Source: Actinopolyspora lacussalsi (GTDB lineage Bacteria; Actinomycetota; Actinomycetes; Mycobacteriales; Pseudonocardiaceae). Taken from it: DNA of 64,000 nt. The first letter of the stretch is position 1. Every line of letters begins with the position of its first letter. The notes under the pieces were generated by a model, which was not told where the DNA came from, did not search any database, and was given only the letters and a program-made list of their open reading frames with translations. The stretch spans positions 4,786,501-4,850,500 of the forward strand of contig JAURUC010000001.1 of NCBI GenBank assembly GCA_030803735.1, in the 5' to 3' direction. The translations under genes and the position numbers were made by a program. This document shows positions 9,995 to 18,608 of this stretch, piece after piece.

Positions 9995-10034
9995 GACGGG
10001 GCTTTTCGTTCCGGCCGGAACGAAAAGCCCCGTC
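9995..10034. terminator. Bidirectional terminator between the small membrane protein and IclR genes
   Basis: A perfect 18-bp stem (9995-10012 with 10017-10034) with a 4-base loop. It contains CTTTTCG on one side and CGAAAAG on the other, so it has T-runs in both directions. It reaches into the stop codon of the convergent IclR gene. Confidence 0.9.
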
Positions 10035-10794
10035 ACGCGCGGTGGCCCAACCGTTCCGAAAGGTTCTCCGCTCCCCGCATCACGGTTCCGGTGAGTTCGC
10101 CCTCCGAGGCGTCGCTCCAGCGCAGGATGGGAACCGCGATGCTCATCGCGGCCACGACGACTCCGTAGTGATCGTGCACCGGAGCCGCCACGCAGGCGAC
10201 CGCGTCGTTGGACTCGCAGTACTCCCGTGACCGACCGTGCTCGGCAACGCTGTCGAGTTCCGCTCGCAGGCTCGTGAGGTCGGTGATGCTGTTGTCAGTC
10301 ATCGCGCGCAACGCCTCCGAACCGTAGAGCTCGTCGAGCTCCCGTTTCGGGAGCGAGGCGAGCAGGGCCTTGCCGACAGCGGTGCAGTGGGCAGGCAATC
10401 GCCTACCCACGGCCGAGACCATCCGCACCGGGTGCCCACTGTCGACCTTGGCGATGTAGAGGACCTCGGTTCCCTCGCGGATACCGATGTGCACGGTCTC
10501 GTTGCACTCGGCGGCCACTTCCTCCGCCACCAGCTGCCCCTCGCGGGCGAGGTCGAGGCGGTCGGCGTAGGCGGAGCCGAGCTGGAAACCCCGCGCCCCC
10601 AGTCGGTAGCGAGCGCCGCCCCGGCCCGAGGGGACGAGATACCCGCGCTCCACGAGCGTGCTGAGCAGCTCGTGCACCGTTGTGCGCGGCAGTCCCAGCT
10701 TTCCCGTGATCTCCGGAGCGCTGAGCTCCGGTTCGTCCAGGAAAAGCTCCAGGATGTCGAATGCCCGCTGCAGTGCGGGTACCGCTCGTGCCAC
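10033..10794 (-). CDS. IclR family transcriptional regulator
   Basis: 253 residues. The N-terminal winged helix-turn-helix (residues 1-65) begins ALQRAFDILELFLDEPELSA and contains GLPRTTVHELLSTLVERGYL. The C-terminal effector-binding GAF-like domain has HCTAVGKALLA, the family hallmark. The start is GTG at 10794 with GGAGG nine bases upstream. It is divergent from the sugar-acid operon and shares operator-like blocks with that operon and with the symporter. It is the likely regulator of both and of itself, probably responding to a sugar acid or a breakdown product. Confidence 0.93.
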   Translation of the reverse strand: MARAVPALQRAFDILELFLDEPELSAPEITGKLGLPRTTVHELLSTLVERGYLVPSGRGGARYRLGARGFQLGSAYADRLDLAREGQLVAEEVAAECNETVHIGIREGTEVLYIAKVDSGHPVRMVSAVGRRLPAHCTAVGKALLASLPKRELDELYGSEALRAMTDNSITDLTSLRAELDSVAEHGRSREYCESNDAVACVAAPVHDHYGVVVAAMSIAVPILRWSDASEGELTGTVMRGAENLSERLGHRA

Positions 10795-10864
10795 CGGATT
10801 CGTCCTCCTGCCGTCGAGCCGGGGCGCGCTGTGACCCGGCCCGCGATGCCTGCCGGTTGTACCT

Positions 10865-10906
10865 CGGTATTTGACCGGTATTTCGAACAGCCTACCGAAC
10901 GGAGTG
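10865..10906 (-). promoter_or_regulatory. Putative IclR operators upstream of the iclR gene
   Basis: Two copies of CGGTATTT (10865 and 10875) are followed by CGAAC and then CGAACGGAGT. These share the CGRTATTTCGAAC core with 10975-10987 in front of the catabolic operon. They lie about 70-110 bases from the iclR start on the minus strand, consistent with autoregulation. Confidence 0.5.
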
Positions 10907-10930
10907 GCCGGTTGCTCGCGGCGCCGTCTA

Positions 10931-10990
10931 TTGACCTCGCGGAACTTCCGCGACTAAGTTATCCGAACAACGTCCGATATTTCGAACGGA
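10931..10990 (+). promoter_or_regulatory. Promoter and putative IclR operator of the sugar-acid operon
   Basis: TTGACC (10931-10936), an 18-base spacer and TAAGTT (10955-10960) form a promoter. The spacer contains a 7-bp inverted repeat, CGCGGAA-C-TTCCGCG. Directly after the -10 comes CCGAACAACGTCCGATATTT (from 10963), which matches the symporter block at 7591-7610 except for a few transitions, and then TTCGAACGGAG, which also supplies the ribosome site of the first gene. Confidence 0.65.
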
Positions 10991-10997
10991 GTAGGCG

Positions 10998-11939
10998 TTG
11001 GAAGCACGAACGTTCTTGCGATCCCAAGGATTGCCATCCGGGGACGCCGAGTCACCGCCGGACAGCTCGAAGCGTTTCCCGGACGGTGCTCGTTACCGGG
11101 TGGAGATCCCCAGCACCGAGGGGCCGGAAGTGCTCGACGCGGTGCTTGCCGAGGCCGATGAGCGCGATGTTCCGGTGCACCGGATCTCCCAGGGAAGCGG
11201 GGTGATGCTGCTCACCGACGACGAGCTCACGCGAATGGCGGGCACCGCCGCCCGCAACCACGTCGAGTTGAGCCTGTTCGCCCGCCCACAAGCCGGTTGG
11301 CACACCGGTGCGATGGCCTCGTCCCCGACCGGAGGCGCGGTCGCGTCCCAGGCGCGCGGAACCGAGCAGCTGGTTCACGTGCTCGAGGACATCCGCAGAA
11401 GCGCGGCGGCCGGAGTGCGCAGCGTGCTGATCACCGATCTGGGAGTGCTCTCCGTGGCTGCCAGAATGCGTGCCCAGCGGGAACTCCCCCCGGACATGCG
11501 CTTCAAAATCAGTGTCCAAATGGCACTGTCCAATCCGGCCTCTATACGTATCGCGGAGGAGTTCGGCGCCGACACCTACAACGTGCCGACCGATCTCTCC
11601 CCGGCACAACTGGCCGCGATCCGAGCCGCCACGGACCTTCCGCTCGACGTCTACATCGAGTCCCCCGACGATCTCGGCGGGTTCGTACGGCACTACGAGA
11701 TAGCCGAGATAGTGCGGGTGGCCGCCCCGGTCTACGTCAAGTTCGGACTGCGCAACGCCCCCAACATCTATCCGAGCGGAAGCCATCTCACCGACACGGC
11801 CGTCGGCCTCGGGAGGGAACGCGTGCGCCGCGCCCGCATCGGGCTGGACATGCTGCACCGCTACATGCCCGAGGCGGAGACATCCGAGCTGCCCGTGGCC
11901 GATCTGGCCGTCCCGACCGAAGTGGGTGAACACCGATGA
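10998..11939 (+). CDS. U32-peptidase-like protein of a sugar-acid operon
   Basis: 313-residue protein resembling proteins annotated as U32 family peptidases, which have a TIM-barrel-like fold. Visible segments are SVLITDLGVLSVAARMRA, KISVQMALSNPASIRIAEEF and a proline-rich VYVKFGLRNAPNIYPSG. No secretion signal is present. The start is TTG at 10998 after GAACGGAG; the ORF overlaps the next gene by ATGA. The operon context (dehydratase, two dehydrogenases, IclR) argues against a peptidase and for a role in sugar-acid breakdown, perhaps a lyase or RNA/protein modification step. The exact function is unknown. Confidence 0.7.
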   Translation: MEARTFLRSQGLPSGDAESPPDSSKRFPDGARYRVEIPSTEGPEVLDAVLAEADERDVPVHRISQGSGVMLLTDDELTRMAGTAARNHVELSLFARPQAGWHTGAMASSPTGGAVASQARGTEQLVHVLEDIRRSAAAGVRSVLITDLGVLSVAARMRAQRELPPDMRFKISVQMALSNPASIRIAEEFGADTYNVPTDLSPAQLAAIRAATDLPLDVYIESPDDLGGFVRHYEIAEIVRVAAPVYVKFGLRNAPNIYPSGSHLTDTAVGLGRERVRRARIGLDMLHRYMPEAETSELPVADLAVPTEVGEHR

Positions 11940-13099
11940 GGATCACGAAACTCGAACCCCTGGTGCTCGGCACCCCCTGGCGCGATCTGACCTATCTGCG
12001 GGTGCACACCGACGACGGCATCGTCGGTGTGGGGGAGACCCGCATGCTGGGCCACACCGAGGCGCTGCTCGGCTACTTCAACGAGGCCGCGCGCAACCAC
12101 GTGATCGGCGCCGACCCCTTCAACACCGAAGCGCTGGTGTGGCGCATGAAGCGCGGGGACTACGGCCGCGCCGGTGAGGTCGTCATGTCCGGCATCGCGT
12201 GCGTGGAGATGGCCTGCTGGGACATCGTCGGCAAGGCGCTCGGGCAACCCGTCTGGCGGTTGCTGGGCGGGAACGTCCGAGACGGGATAAAGGCCTACGC
12301 CAACGGCTGGTACACCGTGGAGCGCACCGCCGAACAGTTCCACGAAGCGGCCCGTGCGGTGGTCGAAAGGGGATATCGGGCGCTCAAGTTCGATCCGTTC
12401 GGGCCGGGCCGTTGGGAACTGGAGCCCGCCGAGTCGCGGCGTTCCGTGGAACTCGTCTCCGCGGTGCGGGACGCCGTCGGCCCCGACGTGGAGATCCTGG
12501 TCGAGATGCACGGCCGGTTCACACCCGCCGAGGCCACCCGCATCGCGGGCGAACTCGCGCCGTTCGACCCCAGCTGGATCGAGGAACCGGTGCCACCGGA
12601 GAACCAGGAGGCGTTGGCCAAGGTCTCGCGGAACACCACGCTGCCGGTGGCCACAGGTGAGCGTATCCACGACCGCATCGAGTTCCGCGAGCTGTTCGCA
12701 CACCAGTCCGCCGACATCATCCAACCCGACATCGGGCACTTCGGCGGAATAACGGAGACTCGGAAGGTCGCCGCCACCGCCGAGACCCACTACGTGCTGC
12801 TGGCCCCGCACAACGTCGGCGGCCCGGTGCTCACCGCGGCCAACCTGCACCTCGCCGCGGTGACGGAGAACTTCAAGATTCAGGAGCACTTCAACGACTT
12901 CGCCGACTCCCACGTGAAGCGGGCCGCGCCCGGAGTCCCCGAAGTGGAGGACGGCTACTTCGCACTTCCCACGGGCCCCGGCCTGGGGGTGGAGCTCGAC
13001 GTCGACTTCGTGCGGGAGTACCCGGCACGCGGCGCGAGGTTCGACCTCTACGCCGAGGACTGGCAGTTTCGGGGCACGAAGGGAGAGAGCGCCTCGTGA
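11936..13099 (+). CDS. Enolase-superfamily sugar-acid dehydratase (mandelate racemase/GalD-like)
   Basis: 387 residues. Enzymes of this group remove water from aldonic or aldaric acids to give 2-keto-3-deoxy acids, using an Mg-stabilised enolate. Visible are the capping domain (residues 1-115), GYRALKFDPFG, EMHGRF (metal ligand plus catalytic His; Glu where GalD-type enzymes commonly have Asp), WIEEPVPPEN, VATGERIH and LAPHNVGGP. The pattern is closest to galactonate-dehydratase-type members, but the substrate cannot be read from sequence. It overlaps the preceding gene by four bases and the next by GTGA. Confidence 0.88.
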   Translation: MRITKLEPLVLGTPWRDLTYLRVHTDDGIVGVGETRMLGHTEALLGYFNEAARNHVIGADPFNTEALVWRMKRGDYGRAGEVVMSGIACVEMACWDIVGKALGQPVWRLLGGNVRDGIKAYANGWYTVERTAEQFHEAARAVVERGYRALKFDPFGPGRWELEPAESRRSVELVSAVRDAVGPDVEILVEMHGRFTPAEATRIAGELAPFDPSWIEEPVPPENQEALAKVSRNTTLPVATGERIHDRIEFRELFAHQSADIIQPDIGHFGGITETRKVAATAETHYVLLAPHNVGGPVLTAANLHLAAVTENFKIQEHFNDFADSHVKRAAPGVPEVEDGYFALPTGPGLGVELDVDFVREYPARGARFDLYAEDWQFRGTKGESAS

Positions 13100-14109
13100 G
13101 CGATGCCAGAGCGGTACGTATCGACGAACCCGGCAGCATTCGCGTCGTTCCCACCGAACCCACCGAACCCGGCCTCGGGGAGGCACTCGTCGAGATCGCC
13201 CGCAGCGGCATCTGCGGATCCGACCGCGAGGTCTTCACCGGCAACCGGCCCGCCGACTTCGTGAGCTACCCCGTGATCCCCGGCCACGAGTGGTCCGGCA
13301 CCGTAGTCGAGGTGGGGCCGGACGTAACGGCTGACCTCCGTGGCCGGTTGGTCGTGGGGGAGGGATTCCGTGGTTGCGGGGTCTGCCCAGCCTGCCGCAG
13401 AGGCGACAACAATCTCTGCGCCACGCAGTACGAGGAAACCGGTTTCACCCGGCCCGGTGGCTGGTCGAACTACCTGACCCTGCCCGCGAGGCTGCTGCAC
13501 GTGCTGCCCGACGACGCCGATCCGCGCGGTGCGGCGGTGCTGGAGCCGGCCGCGTGCGCGGCCGCGGCCACCCTCAAGCTCGCGGTGGTCCCCGGAGAGC
13601 GGGTCGCGGTGGTCGGCGGCGGGAGTCTCGGGCTGTTGTCCACCCAGCTGATCGCCGCCGCCTCGCCCGCGGAGCTGTCCGTGGTGGAGCCCGGCGAGCG
13701 GGCCGGGGTCGCCACCGCCTGTGGTGCCACCGGCCTCCACGATCCCGCGGCTGTCGAGCAGCTGGCGGGAAGCTACGACGCCGTGCTGGAGGCGGCGGGT
13801 GCGCCGGGCACGGCCGCGCTCGCCACCCGGTTGGCACGGCCCGGCGGCAGAGTGGTGCTCACCGGAGTGGCCGCCGACGATCCGGAACCACCGGATCCGG
13901 CACGCCTGGTGCTCTCGCAGCTCACGGTGCACACCGTCTTCGGCGCTCCCTCCCGTGCGTGGGGACACGCCGTATCGGCGTTCACCAGCGGTGTGCTGGA
14001 TCCGGCTCTGCTCGTCACCCGCGAGCTGGAACTGGACGAGGCTTCCGAAGCGCTGCGCCTGCTCGGCGAACAGCGGGGTGCGGACGTGAAGATCCTGCTG
14101 CGCCCGTGA
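13096..14109 (+). CDS. Zinc-dependent alcohol/polyol dehydrogenase (MDR family)
   Basis: 337 residues. The GroES-like N-terminal half has SGICGSDREVF (catalytic Zn cysteine) and GHEWSGTVVEVG. The structural-zinc lobe has the spaced cysteines of GCGVCPACRRGDNNLC. The Rossmann half has VAVVGGGSLGLLS. It resembles sorbitol, threonine and galactitol dehydrogenases. In this operon it probably oxidises a hydroxyl of the sugar acid or its keto-deoxy product. It starts at GTG 13096, inside the stop of the dehydratase gene. Confidence 0.88.
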   Translation: MSDARAVRIDEPGSIRVVPTEPTEPGLGEALVEIARSGICGSDREVFTGNRPADFVSYPVIPGHEWSGTVVEVGPDVTADLRGRLVVGEGFRGCGVCPACRRGDNNLCATQYEETGFTRPGGWSNYLTLPARLLHVLPDDADPRGAAVLEPAACAAAATLKLAVVPGERVAVVGGGSLGLLSTQLIAAASPAELSVVEPGERAGVATACGATGLHDPAAVEQLAGSYDAVLEAAGAPGTAALATRLARPGGRVVLTGVAADDPEPPDPARLVLSQLTVHTVFGAPSRAWGHAVSAFTSGVLDPALLVTRELELDEASEALRLLGEQRGADVKILLRP

Positions 14110-14159
14110 CCCCGGCAGTCCGAACGCAGAACTCCGACCAGAGGAGGCAACCGAGTCCC

Positions 14160-15641
14160 ATGACAACGTCCCGAGTCGTTTCCACCGGTGAAGACCACGA
14201 AACCGTGCTGGACAACGCCACCGCCGCCGCCGAGACGCTCGCCGCGACGAGTCCGGCGGACATCGCGGGTCTGCTCCGTGGGGTGGCGGCCGAGTTGGAC
14301 GCCCACACCGAGGAGCTCGTGCCGCTGGCGCAGCGAGAGTCCCACCTGCCGGAGGGACGGCTGCGCGGCGAGCTCGTGCGCACCACGTTCCAACTGCGGT
14401 TGTTCGCGGACACCGTCGAGGAAGGCGCACACCTGAAGGCCACCATCGACACCCCGAATCCGGACTGGCCGACCGGTGCCCGCCCCGATCTGCGTCGTAC
14501 CGTGCTGCCGCTCGGCCCGGTTCTGGTGTTCGCGGCCAGCAACTTCCCGTTCGCCTTCAGCGTCGCCGGGGGCGACACCGCCTCGGCCTTGGCCGCGGGC
14601 TGTCCCGTGGTGGTGAAGGCGCATCCGGGCCATCCCGAGCTGTCCCGTCGAACCGCCGAGATCGTCGCGGGGGCGTTGACGAGTGCCGGGGCTCCCGAGG
14701 GGACCTTCGCGCTCGTGGAGGGGACCGAGCAGGCCAAGGCCGTGCTGCTGGACGAGCGGGTCCGGGCCGGTGCGTTCACCGGCTCGAACACGGCGGGCCG
14801 TGCGCTGTTCGATCTCGCCTGCTCCCGGAACTCACCCATCCCGTTCTACGCCGAGATGGGCAGCGTGAACCCCGCTTTCGTGACTCCCGAGGCCGCCGCC
14901 GGTCGGGGCGCGGAGATCGCGCGAGGGTATCTCGACTCCTACACGCTGGGTGTCGGGCAGTTCTGCACGAAGCCCGGCCTGCTGCTGGTGCCGTCCAGCG
15001 CGGCGCAGCGGTTCCGCGACGTTCTCATCCCCGAGGTGGAACAGCGGGCCGCCGCCCCCATGCTCAACGACGGCATCGAGAACGCGTTCCGGGAGACCCT
15101 CGGTGCGTTGGGCGGCCACGCGGCGGTGGAAACCCTGGTCTCCGGGCGCCGCTCCGAGGGCGAGGTCGGCCCGAGCCTGCTCTACACCAGCGCGCGCGAG
15201 CTCGTCGACAACCGGGAGGAGCTCACGGCCGAGTGCTTCGGGCCGGCCTCGCTGTTGGTGGGCTACTCCGACACCGACGAGTTGCTGGAAGCGGCCGGTG
15301 TCTTCACCGGGGAGCTGACGGCGACCGTGCACGGCAACGAGGAGGAGAGCATCGTCGCGCCGCTGTACCGGACGCTGCGCGCACGCGTGGGCAGGTTGGT
15401 CTGGAACGGTTGGCCCACGGGGGTAAGCGTCAGCCACGGCATGCAGCACGGTGGGCCGTACCCCGCCACCACGGCGCCGATACACACCTCGGTCGGCACG
15501 GCGGGCATCGAGCGGTTCCTGCGTCCGGTGTCGTTCCAGAACGCGCCGCGGGAGGTGCTGCCCGAAGCGCTCCGGGACGGCAACCCGCTGGGAGTGCCGC
15601 GTCGCGTGAACGGGCGGATGGAGACGCCCGAGCAGGACTGA
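14160..15641 (+). CDS. Aldehyde dehydrogenase, 2,5-dioxovalerate (ketoglutarate semialdehyde) type
   Basis: 493-residue NAD(P)-dependent aldehyde dehydrogenase. It has FAASNFPFAFSVAGGDTASA (nucleotide-binding side), PFYAEMGSVNP (general-base Glu) and LGVGQFCTKPGLLL with the catalytic Cys. GQFCTKPG and the overall layout are typical of alpha-ketoglutaric semialdehyde dehydrogenases in non-phosphorylative sugar-acid pathways, which feed 2-oxoglutarate into the TCA cycle. The ATG at 14160 lies 12 bases after AGGAGG. It is the last gene of the operon; a separate keto-deoxy acid dehydratase is not visible. Confidence 0.88.
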   Translation: MTTSRVVSTGEDHETVLDNATAAAETLAATSPADIAGLLRGVAAELDAHTEELVPLAQRESHLPEGRLRGELVRTTFQLRLFADTVEEGAHLKATIDTPNPDWPTGARPDLRRTVLPLGPVLVFAASNFPFAFSVAGGDTASALAAGCPVVVKAHPGHPELSRRTAEIVAGALTSAGAPEGTFALVEGTEQAKAVLLDERVRAGAFTGSNTAGRALFDLACSRNSPIPFYAEMGSVNPAFVTPEAAAGRGAEIARGYLDSYTLGVGQFCTKPGLLLVPSSAAQRFRDVLIPEVEQRAAAPMLNDGIENAFRETLGALGGHAAVETLVSGRRSEGEVGPSLLYTSARELVDNREELTAECFGPASLLVGYSDTDELLEAAGVFTGELTATVHGNEEESIVAPLYRTLRARVGRLVWNGWPTGVSVSHGMQHGGPYPATTAPIHTSVGTAGIERFLRPVSFQNAPREVLPEALRDGNPLGVPRRVNGRMETPEQD

Positions 15642-15664
15642 CCGGAACATCGCGTCGAAGGCCC

Positions 15665-15689
15665 GGCGATTTCGCGAGAAATCGACGCC
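15665..15689 (+). repeat. Dispersed palindrome B, copy B1
   Basis: The 16-base palindrome GATTTCGCGAGAAATC is flanked by GGC and GACGCC. It begins 24 bases after the aldehyde dehydrogenase stop, in the same orientation. It sits inside a larger stem (GGCCCGGC at 15660-15667 with GCCGGGCC at 15702-15709). Confidence 0.9.
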
Positions 15690-15727
15690 GCACAGTGTCG
15701 TGCCGGGCCCTCCGGCCGACTCTCGCC

Positions 15728-15763
15728 GTGGACTCCGGACGCACGTCCGTGTCCGGAGTCCAC
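15728..15763 (+). terminator. Terminator-like hairpin ending the sugar-acid operon
   Basis: A perfect 13-bp stem (15728-15740 with 15751-15763) with a 10-base loop, between the operon and the xyloglucanase promoter. No T-tract follows. Confidence 0.6.
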
Positions 15764-15798
15764 ACTGGTCCATTCCGGCGTTTCCGTGAGTCGCCTCG

Positions 15799-15840
15799 TT
15801 GACAGCGATGTGAAGCGCTTCGATTCTGGGAGCGCTCCCA
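15799..15840 (+). promoter_or_regulatory. Promoter with CebR-type operator for the xyloglucanase gene
   Basis: TTGACA (15799-15804), a 17-base spacer and GATTCT (15822-15827) form a promoter. The perfect palindrome TGGGAGCGCTCCCA (15827-15840) overlaps the -10 end. This sequence is the known operator of the LacI-family cellobiose repressor CebR in actinomycetes. The same 14-mer occurs at 19985-19998. Confidence 0.9.
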
Positions 15841-15858
15841 AAACTTCGGAGGTAGCTC

Positions 15859-18162
15859 ATGTGGCGACGGTTACCCGTACTGCTGGCGGCCACGCTGTTG
15901 GCTGCCGTGCCGCTCACGAGCCCGGCGAGCACGGCATCCTCGGCGGAGGCCGAGCCCGCGGCCCACAGTGAACAGTACGACTGGCGCAACGCACAGATCG
16001 GCGGTGGCGGATTCGTCCCGGGGATCGTGTTCAACCGGACCGAGCCGGGACTGGTCTACGCGAGAACCGACATCGGTGGTGCCTACCGACGTGACTCCGG
16101 TACCGACGGTCGCTGGGTACCCCTGCTGGACTGGGTGGGTCAGGACAACTGGGGTTACAACGGTGTGGCGAGCCTGGCGACCGACCCGGTGAACCCGGAC
16201 CGCGTCTACGCCGCCGTCGGCATGTACACCAACAGCTGGGACCCCAACAACGGCGCCATCCTGCGCTCGAAGGACCGTGGCGAGAGCTGGAAGGTCACCG
16301 AACTGCCGTTCAAACTCGGCGGGAACATGCCCGGCCGCGGCATGGGAGAACGGCTGGCGATCGATCCCAACGACAACAGCGTGCTCTACCTGGGCACCCC
16401 CAGCGGAAACGGTCTGTGGCGCAGCACCGACCACGGCAAGACCTGGTCCGAGGTGGGGAACTTCCCGAATCCCGGCAACTACGTCGCCGACCCGAGCGAC
16501 ACCACCGGACTGTACTCGGACAACCAGGGGGTCAGCTGGGTCGCCTTCGACCGCGGCAGCGGATCCGGCGGTTCCCCCACCAACGACATCTACGTCGGGG
16601 TGGCCGACAAGCAGAACACGATCTACCGCAGCACCGACGCCGGAGCCACCTGGGAACGTGTTCCGAACCAGCCGACCGGTCACCTCGCCCACAAGGCAGT
16701 GATCGACAGCCGGAACGGCTACCTCTACATGGCCACCAGCGACACGGGCGGCCCGTACGACGGCAGCTCGGGCGACGTGTGGAAACTCGACACCGAAACC
16801 GGTGCGTGGACCCGGGTAAGCCCGGTGCCGTCGACCAGCTCCGACAACTACTACGGCTACAGCGGGCTGACCATCGACCGGCAGAACCCGGACACGCTCA
16901 TGGTCGCCACCCAGGTCTCGTGGTATCCGGACGTGATCCTCTTCCGCAGTACCGACGGCGGCCAGAACTGGAGCCGCATCTGGGACTGGGGCGCCTATCC
17001 GAACCGGGAACTGAACTACGAGATGGACATCTCCTCGGTTCCCTGGCTGACCTTCGGAACCGAGCAACCCGCCCCGCCGGAGACCTCGCCGAAGCTCGGT
17101 TGGATGACCGAATCGGTGGAGATAGACCCGTTCGACTCCGATCGGATGCTCTACGGCACCGGCGCCACGATCTACGGGACCGACAACCTCACCGAGTGGG
17201 ACAAGGGAAACAAGATCACTATCGAACCGCGGGTGGCGGGACTGGAGGAGACCGCGGTGTTCGACCTGATCAGCCCACCGGGCGGCGCTCCGGTGCTGTC
17301 CGCCCTCGGTGACCTCGGTGGTTTCCGGCACGAGCGGCTGGACGAGATCCCGGACACGATTTACGAGAATCCCGTCTTCACCAGTACCACGAGCATGGAC
17401 TACGCGGGCACCTCGCCCGACACGATCGTCCGGGTGGGTGAGTTCGACAAGTCGAGCAGGCCCGATGACAGCCGGGTGGCGTTCTCCGACGACGGTGGGA
17501 AGAGCTGGTTCCAGAACACCGAACCCTCCGGTGTCACGGGCGGCGGCACCGTCGCGGCCGCCGCGGACGGCAGCGGCTTCGTATGGAGTCCGGAAGGTAC
17601 CGGGGTGCACTACACGACCGACCAGGGCGCGAGCTGGCAGTCCGCCAGCGGTATTCCCGATGGTGCGCGCGTGGAGTCCGACCGCGTCGACCCGGACAAG
17701 TTCTACGGTTTCCACCAGGGAACCTTCTACGTCAGCACAGACGGCGGGGCCACCTTCACGGCTTCGTCCGCTTCCGAGCTCCCGACCGGCAGCGGTTACT
17801 TCAAGGCCGTTCCCGGACGCGCAGGCGAGATCTGGCTGACCGGCGAAGGCGGACTCTGGCACTCGACCGACTCGGGAGAGTCCTTCAGCAGGATCTCCGG
17901 AGTGGCCGGTTCCGACAACATCGGATTCGGCAAGTCCGCGCCGGGAAGCGACTATCCCGCCATGTACTCGATCGCCACGATCGATGGAGTGACCGGTGTC
18001 TTCCGTTCCGACGACGCCGGACAGAGCTGGACTCGCATCAACGACGACCAGCATCAGTACGGCAACATCGGCGACGCCATCACCGGTGATCCCGATGTCT
18101 ACGGGCGGGTCTACCTCGGCACCAACGGACGAGGCGTTATCTACGCCGACCCCTCGAACTAG
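15859..18162 (+). CDS. Secreted GH74 xyloglucanase
   Basis: 767-residue glycoside hydrolase family 74 enzyme, which cuts the beta-1,4-glucan backbone of plant xyloglucan outside the cell. A signal peptide (residues 1-29) starts MWRRLPVLLAATLLAA. The two seven-bladed propeller halves hold repeated Asp-box-like strands (SKDRGESW, STDHGKTW, STDAGATW). The catalytic acids should be Asp71 in RTDIGGAYR and Asp485 in GDLGGF. No carbohydrate-binding module or dockerin follows. The ATG has a GGAGG site. The CebR-type operator points to induction by cello-oligosaccharides. Confidence 0.95.
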   Translation: MWRRLPVLLAATLLAAVPLTSPASTASSAEAEPAAHSEQYDWRNAQIGGGGFVPGIVFNRTEPGLVYARTDIGGAYRRDSGTDGRWVPLLDWVGQDNWGYNGVASLATDPVNPDRVYAAVGMYTNSWDPNNGAILRSKDRGESWKVTELPFKLGGNMPGRGMGERLAIDPNDNSVLYLGTPSGNGLWRSTDHGKTWSEVGNFPNPGNYVADPSDTTGLYSDNQGVSWVAFDRGSGSGGSPTNDIYVGVADKQNTIYRSTDAGATWERVPNQPTGHLAHKAVIDSRNGYLYMATSDTGGPYDGSSGDVWKLDTETGAWTRVSPVPSTSSDNYYGYSGLTIDRQNPDTLMVATQVSWYPDVILFRSTDGGQNWSRIWDWGAYPNRELNYEMDISSVPWLTFGTEQPAPPETSPKLGWMTESVEIDPFDSDRMLYGTGATIYGTDNLTEWDKGNKITIEPRVAGLEETAVFDLISPPGGAPVLSALGDLGGFRHERLDEIPDTIYENPVFTSTTSMDYAGTSPDTIVRVGEFDKSSRPDDSRVAFSDDGGKSWFQNTEPSGVTGGGTVAAAADGSGFVWSPEGTGVHYTTDQGASWQSASGIPDGARVESDRVDPDKFYGFHQGTFYVSTDGGATFTASSASELPTGSGYFKAVPGRAGEIWLTGEGGLWHSTDSGESFSRISGVAGSDNIGFGKSAPGSDYPAMYSIATIDGVTGVFRSDDAGQSWTRINDDQHQYGNIGDAITGDPDVYGRVYLGTNGRGVIYADPSN

Positions 18163-18194
18163 GTGCGTCGGTCGGTTTGCGTGGCGGTGCGCTC

Positions 18195-18296
18195 GGCGGA
18201 ACCTCTGGCACGGCTCTCGCTCCGGGAGGCCCGACATCGGGTAGGGACCTACACAACGTCGGGCCTTCCTCGCGAGAGCCGCACCGGAGAACCCGC
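18195..18296 (+). repeat. Dispersed palindromic repeat A, copy A2
   Basis: Full copy of repeat A, 32 bases past the xyloglucanase stop and in the same orientation. The arms CGGCTCTCGC and GCGAGAGCC, inner GGCCCGAC and GTCGGGCC, and the GTAGGGACCTAC tip are all present. It is followed by GCGGCGGTGCCGACCG, also seen after copy A1. Confidence 0.9.
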
Positions 18297-18342
18297 GGCG
18301 GTGCCGACCGTGAAGATGGTGGGGGATCGCCCTGCGTCGAGG

Positions 18343-18371
18343 GCGCGATGATTTCGCGAGAAATCAACGAC
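18343..18371 (+). repeat. Dispersed palindrome B, copy B2
   Basis: GATTTCGCGAGAAATC with slightly altered flanks, 47 bases after repeat A2 and downstream of the xyloglucanase in the same orientation. A decayed copy (CAATTTCGCGGGCGGTC) lies at 18396-18418. Confidence 0.85.
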
Positions 18372-18440
18372 AGCTGGGGCCGCACCGCTCCATCGGCCCG
18401 GCAATTTCGCGGGCGGTCTCAGGGGGTGCGTTGCCCAAGC

Positions 18441-18470
18441 GGCGCGGCGATTTCGTGGGAAATCCACGCC
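18441..18470 (+). repeat. Dispersed palindrome B, copy B3
   Basis: GCGGCGATTTCGTGGGAAAT followed by CCACGCC: the palindrome with a slightly changed loop. It is the third B-type element in the 130 bases after repeat A2. Confidence 0.8.
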
Positions 18471-18544
18471 GAGACAGCGGTGATGCGGGTGAGGTAGGGC
18501 CGCGCAGCGCTTCTCGTGATGAGCGTTCACTCCGATGAGTGACG

Positions 18545-18581
18545 GAACCGGCCGGGTGGAAGGGTTCCACCCGGCCGGTTC
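18545..18581 (-). terminator. Terminator of the secreted sugar dehydrogenase gene
   Basis: A perfect 16-bp stem (18545-18560 with 18566-18581) with a 5-base loop, 28 bases past the minus-strand stop. Confidence 0.85.
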
Positions 18582-18608
18582 GTCGCGCTCACGAGCCGCG
18601 TCGGAGTA

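Noticed and set aside
15871..18237. 788-codon minus-strand ORF opposite the xyloglucanase
   Set aside because: Antisense shadow with Val/Arg/Gly/His-rich composition and no motifs; the plus-strand GH74 protein is complete with signal peptide and catalytic residues.
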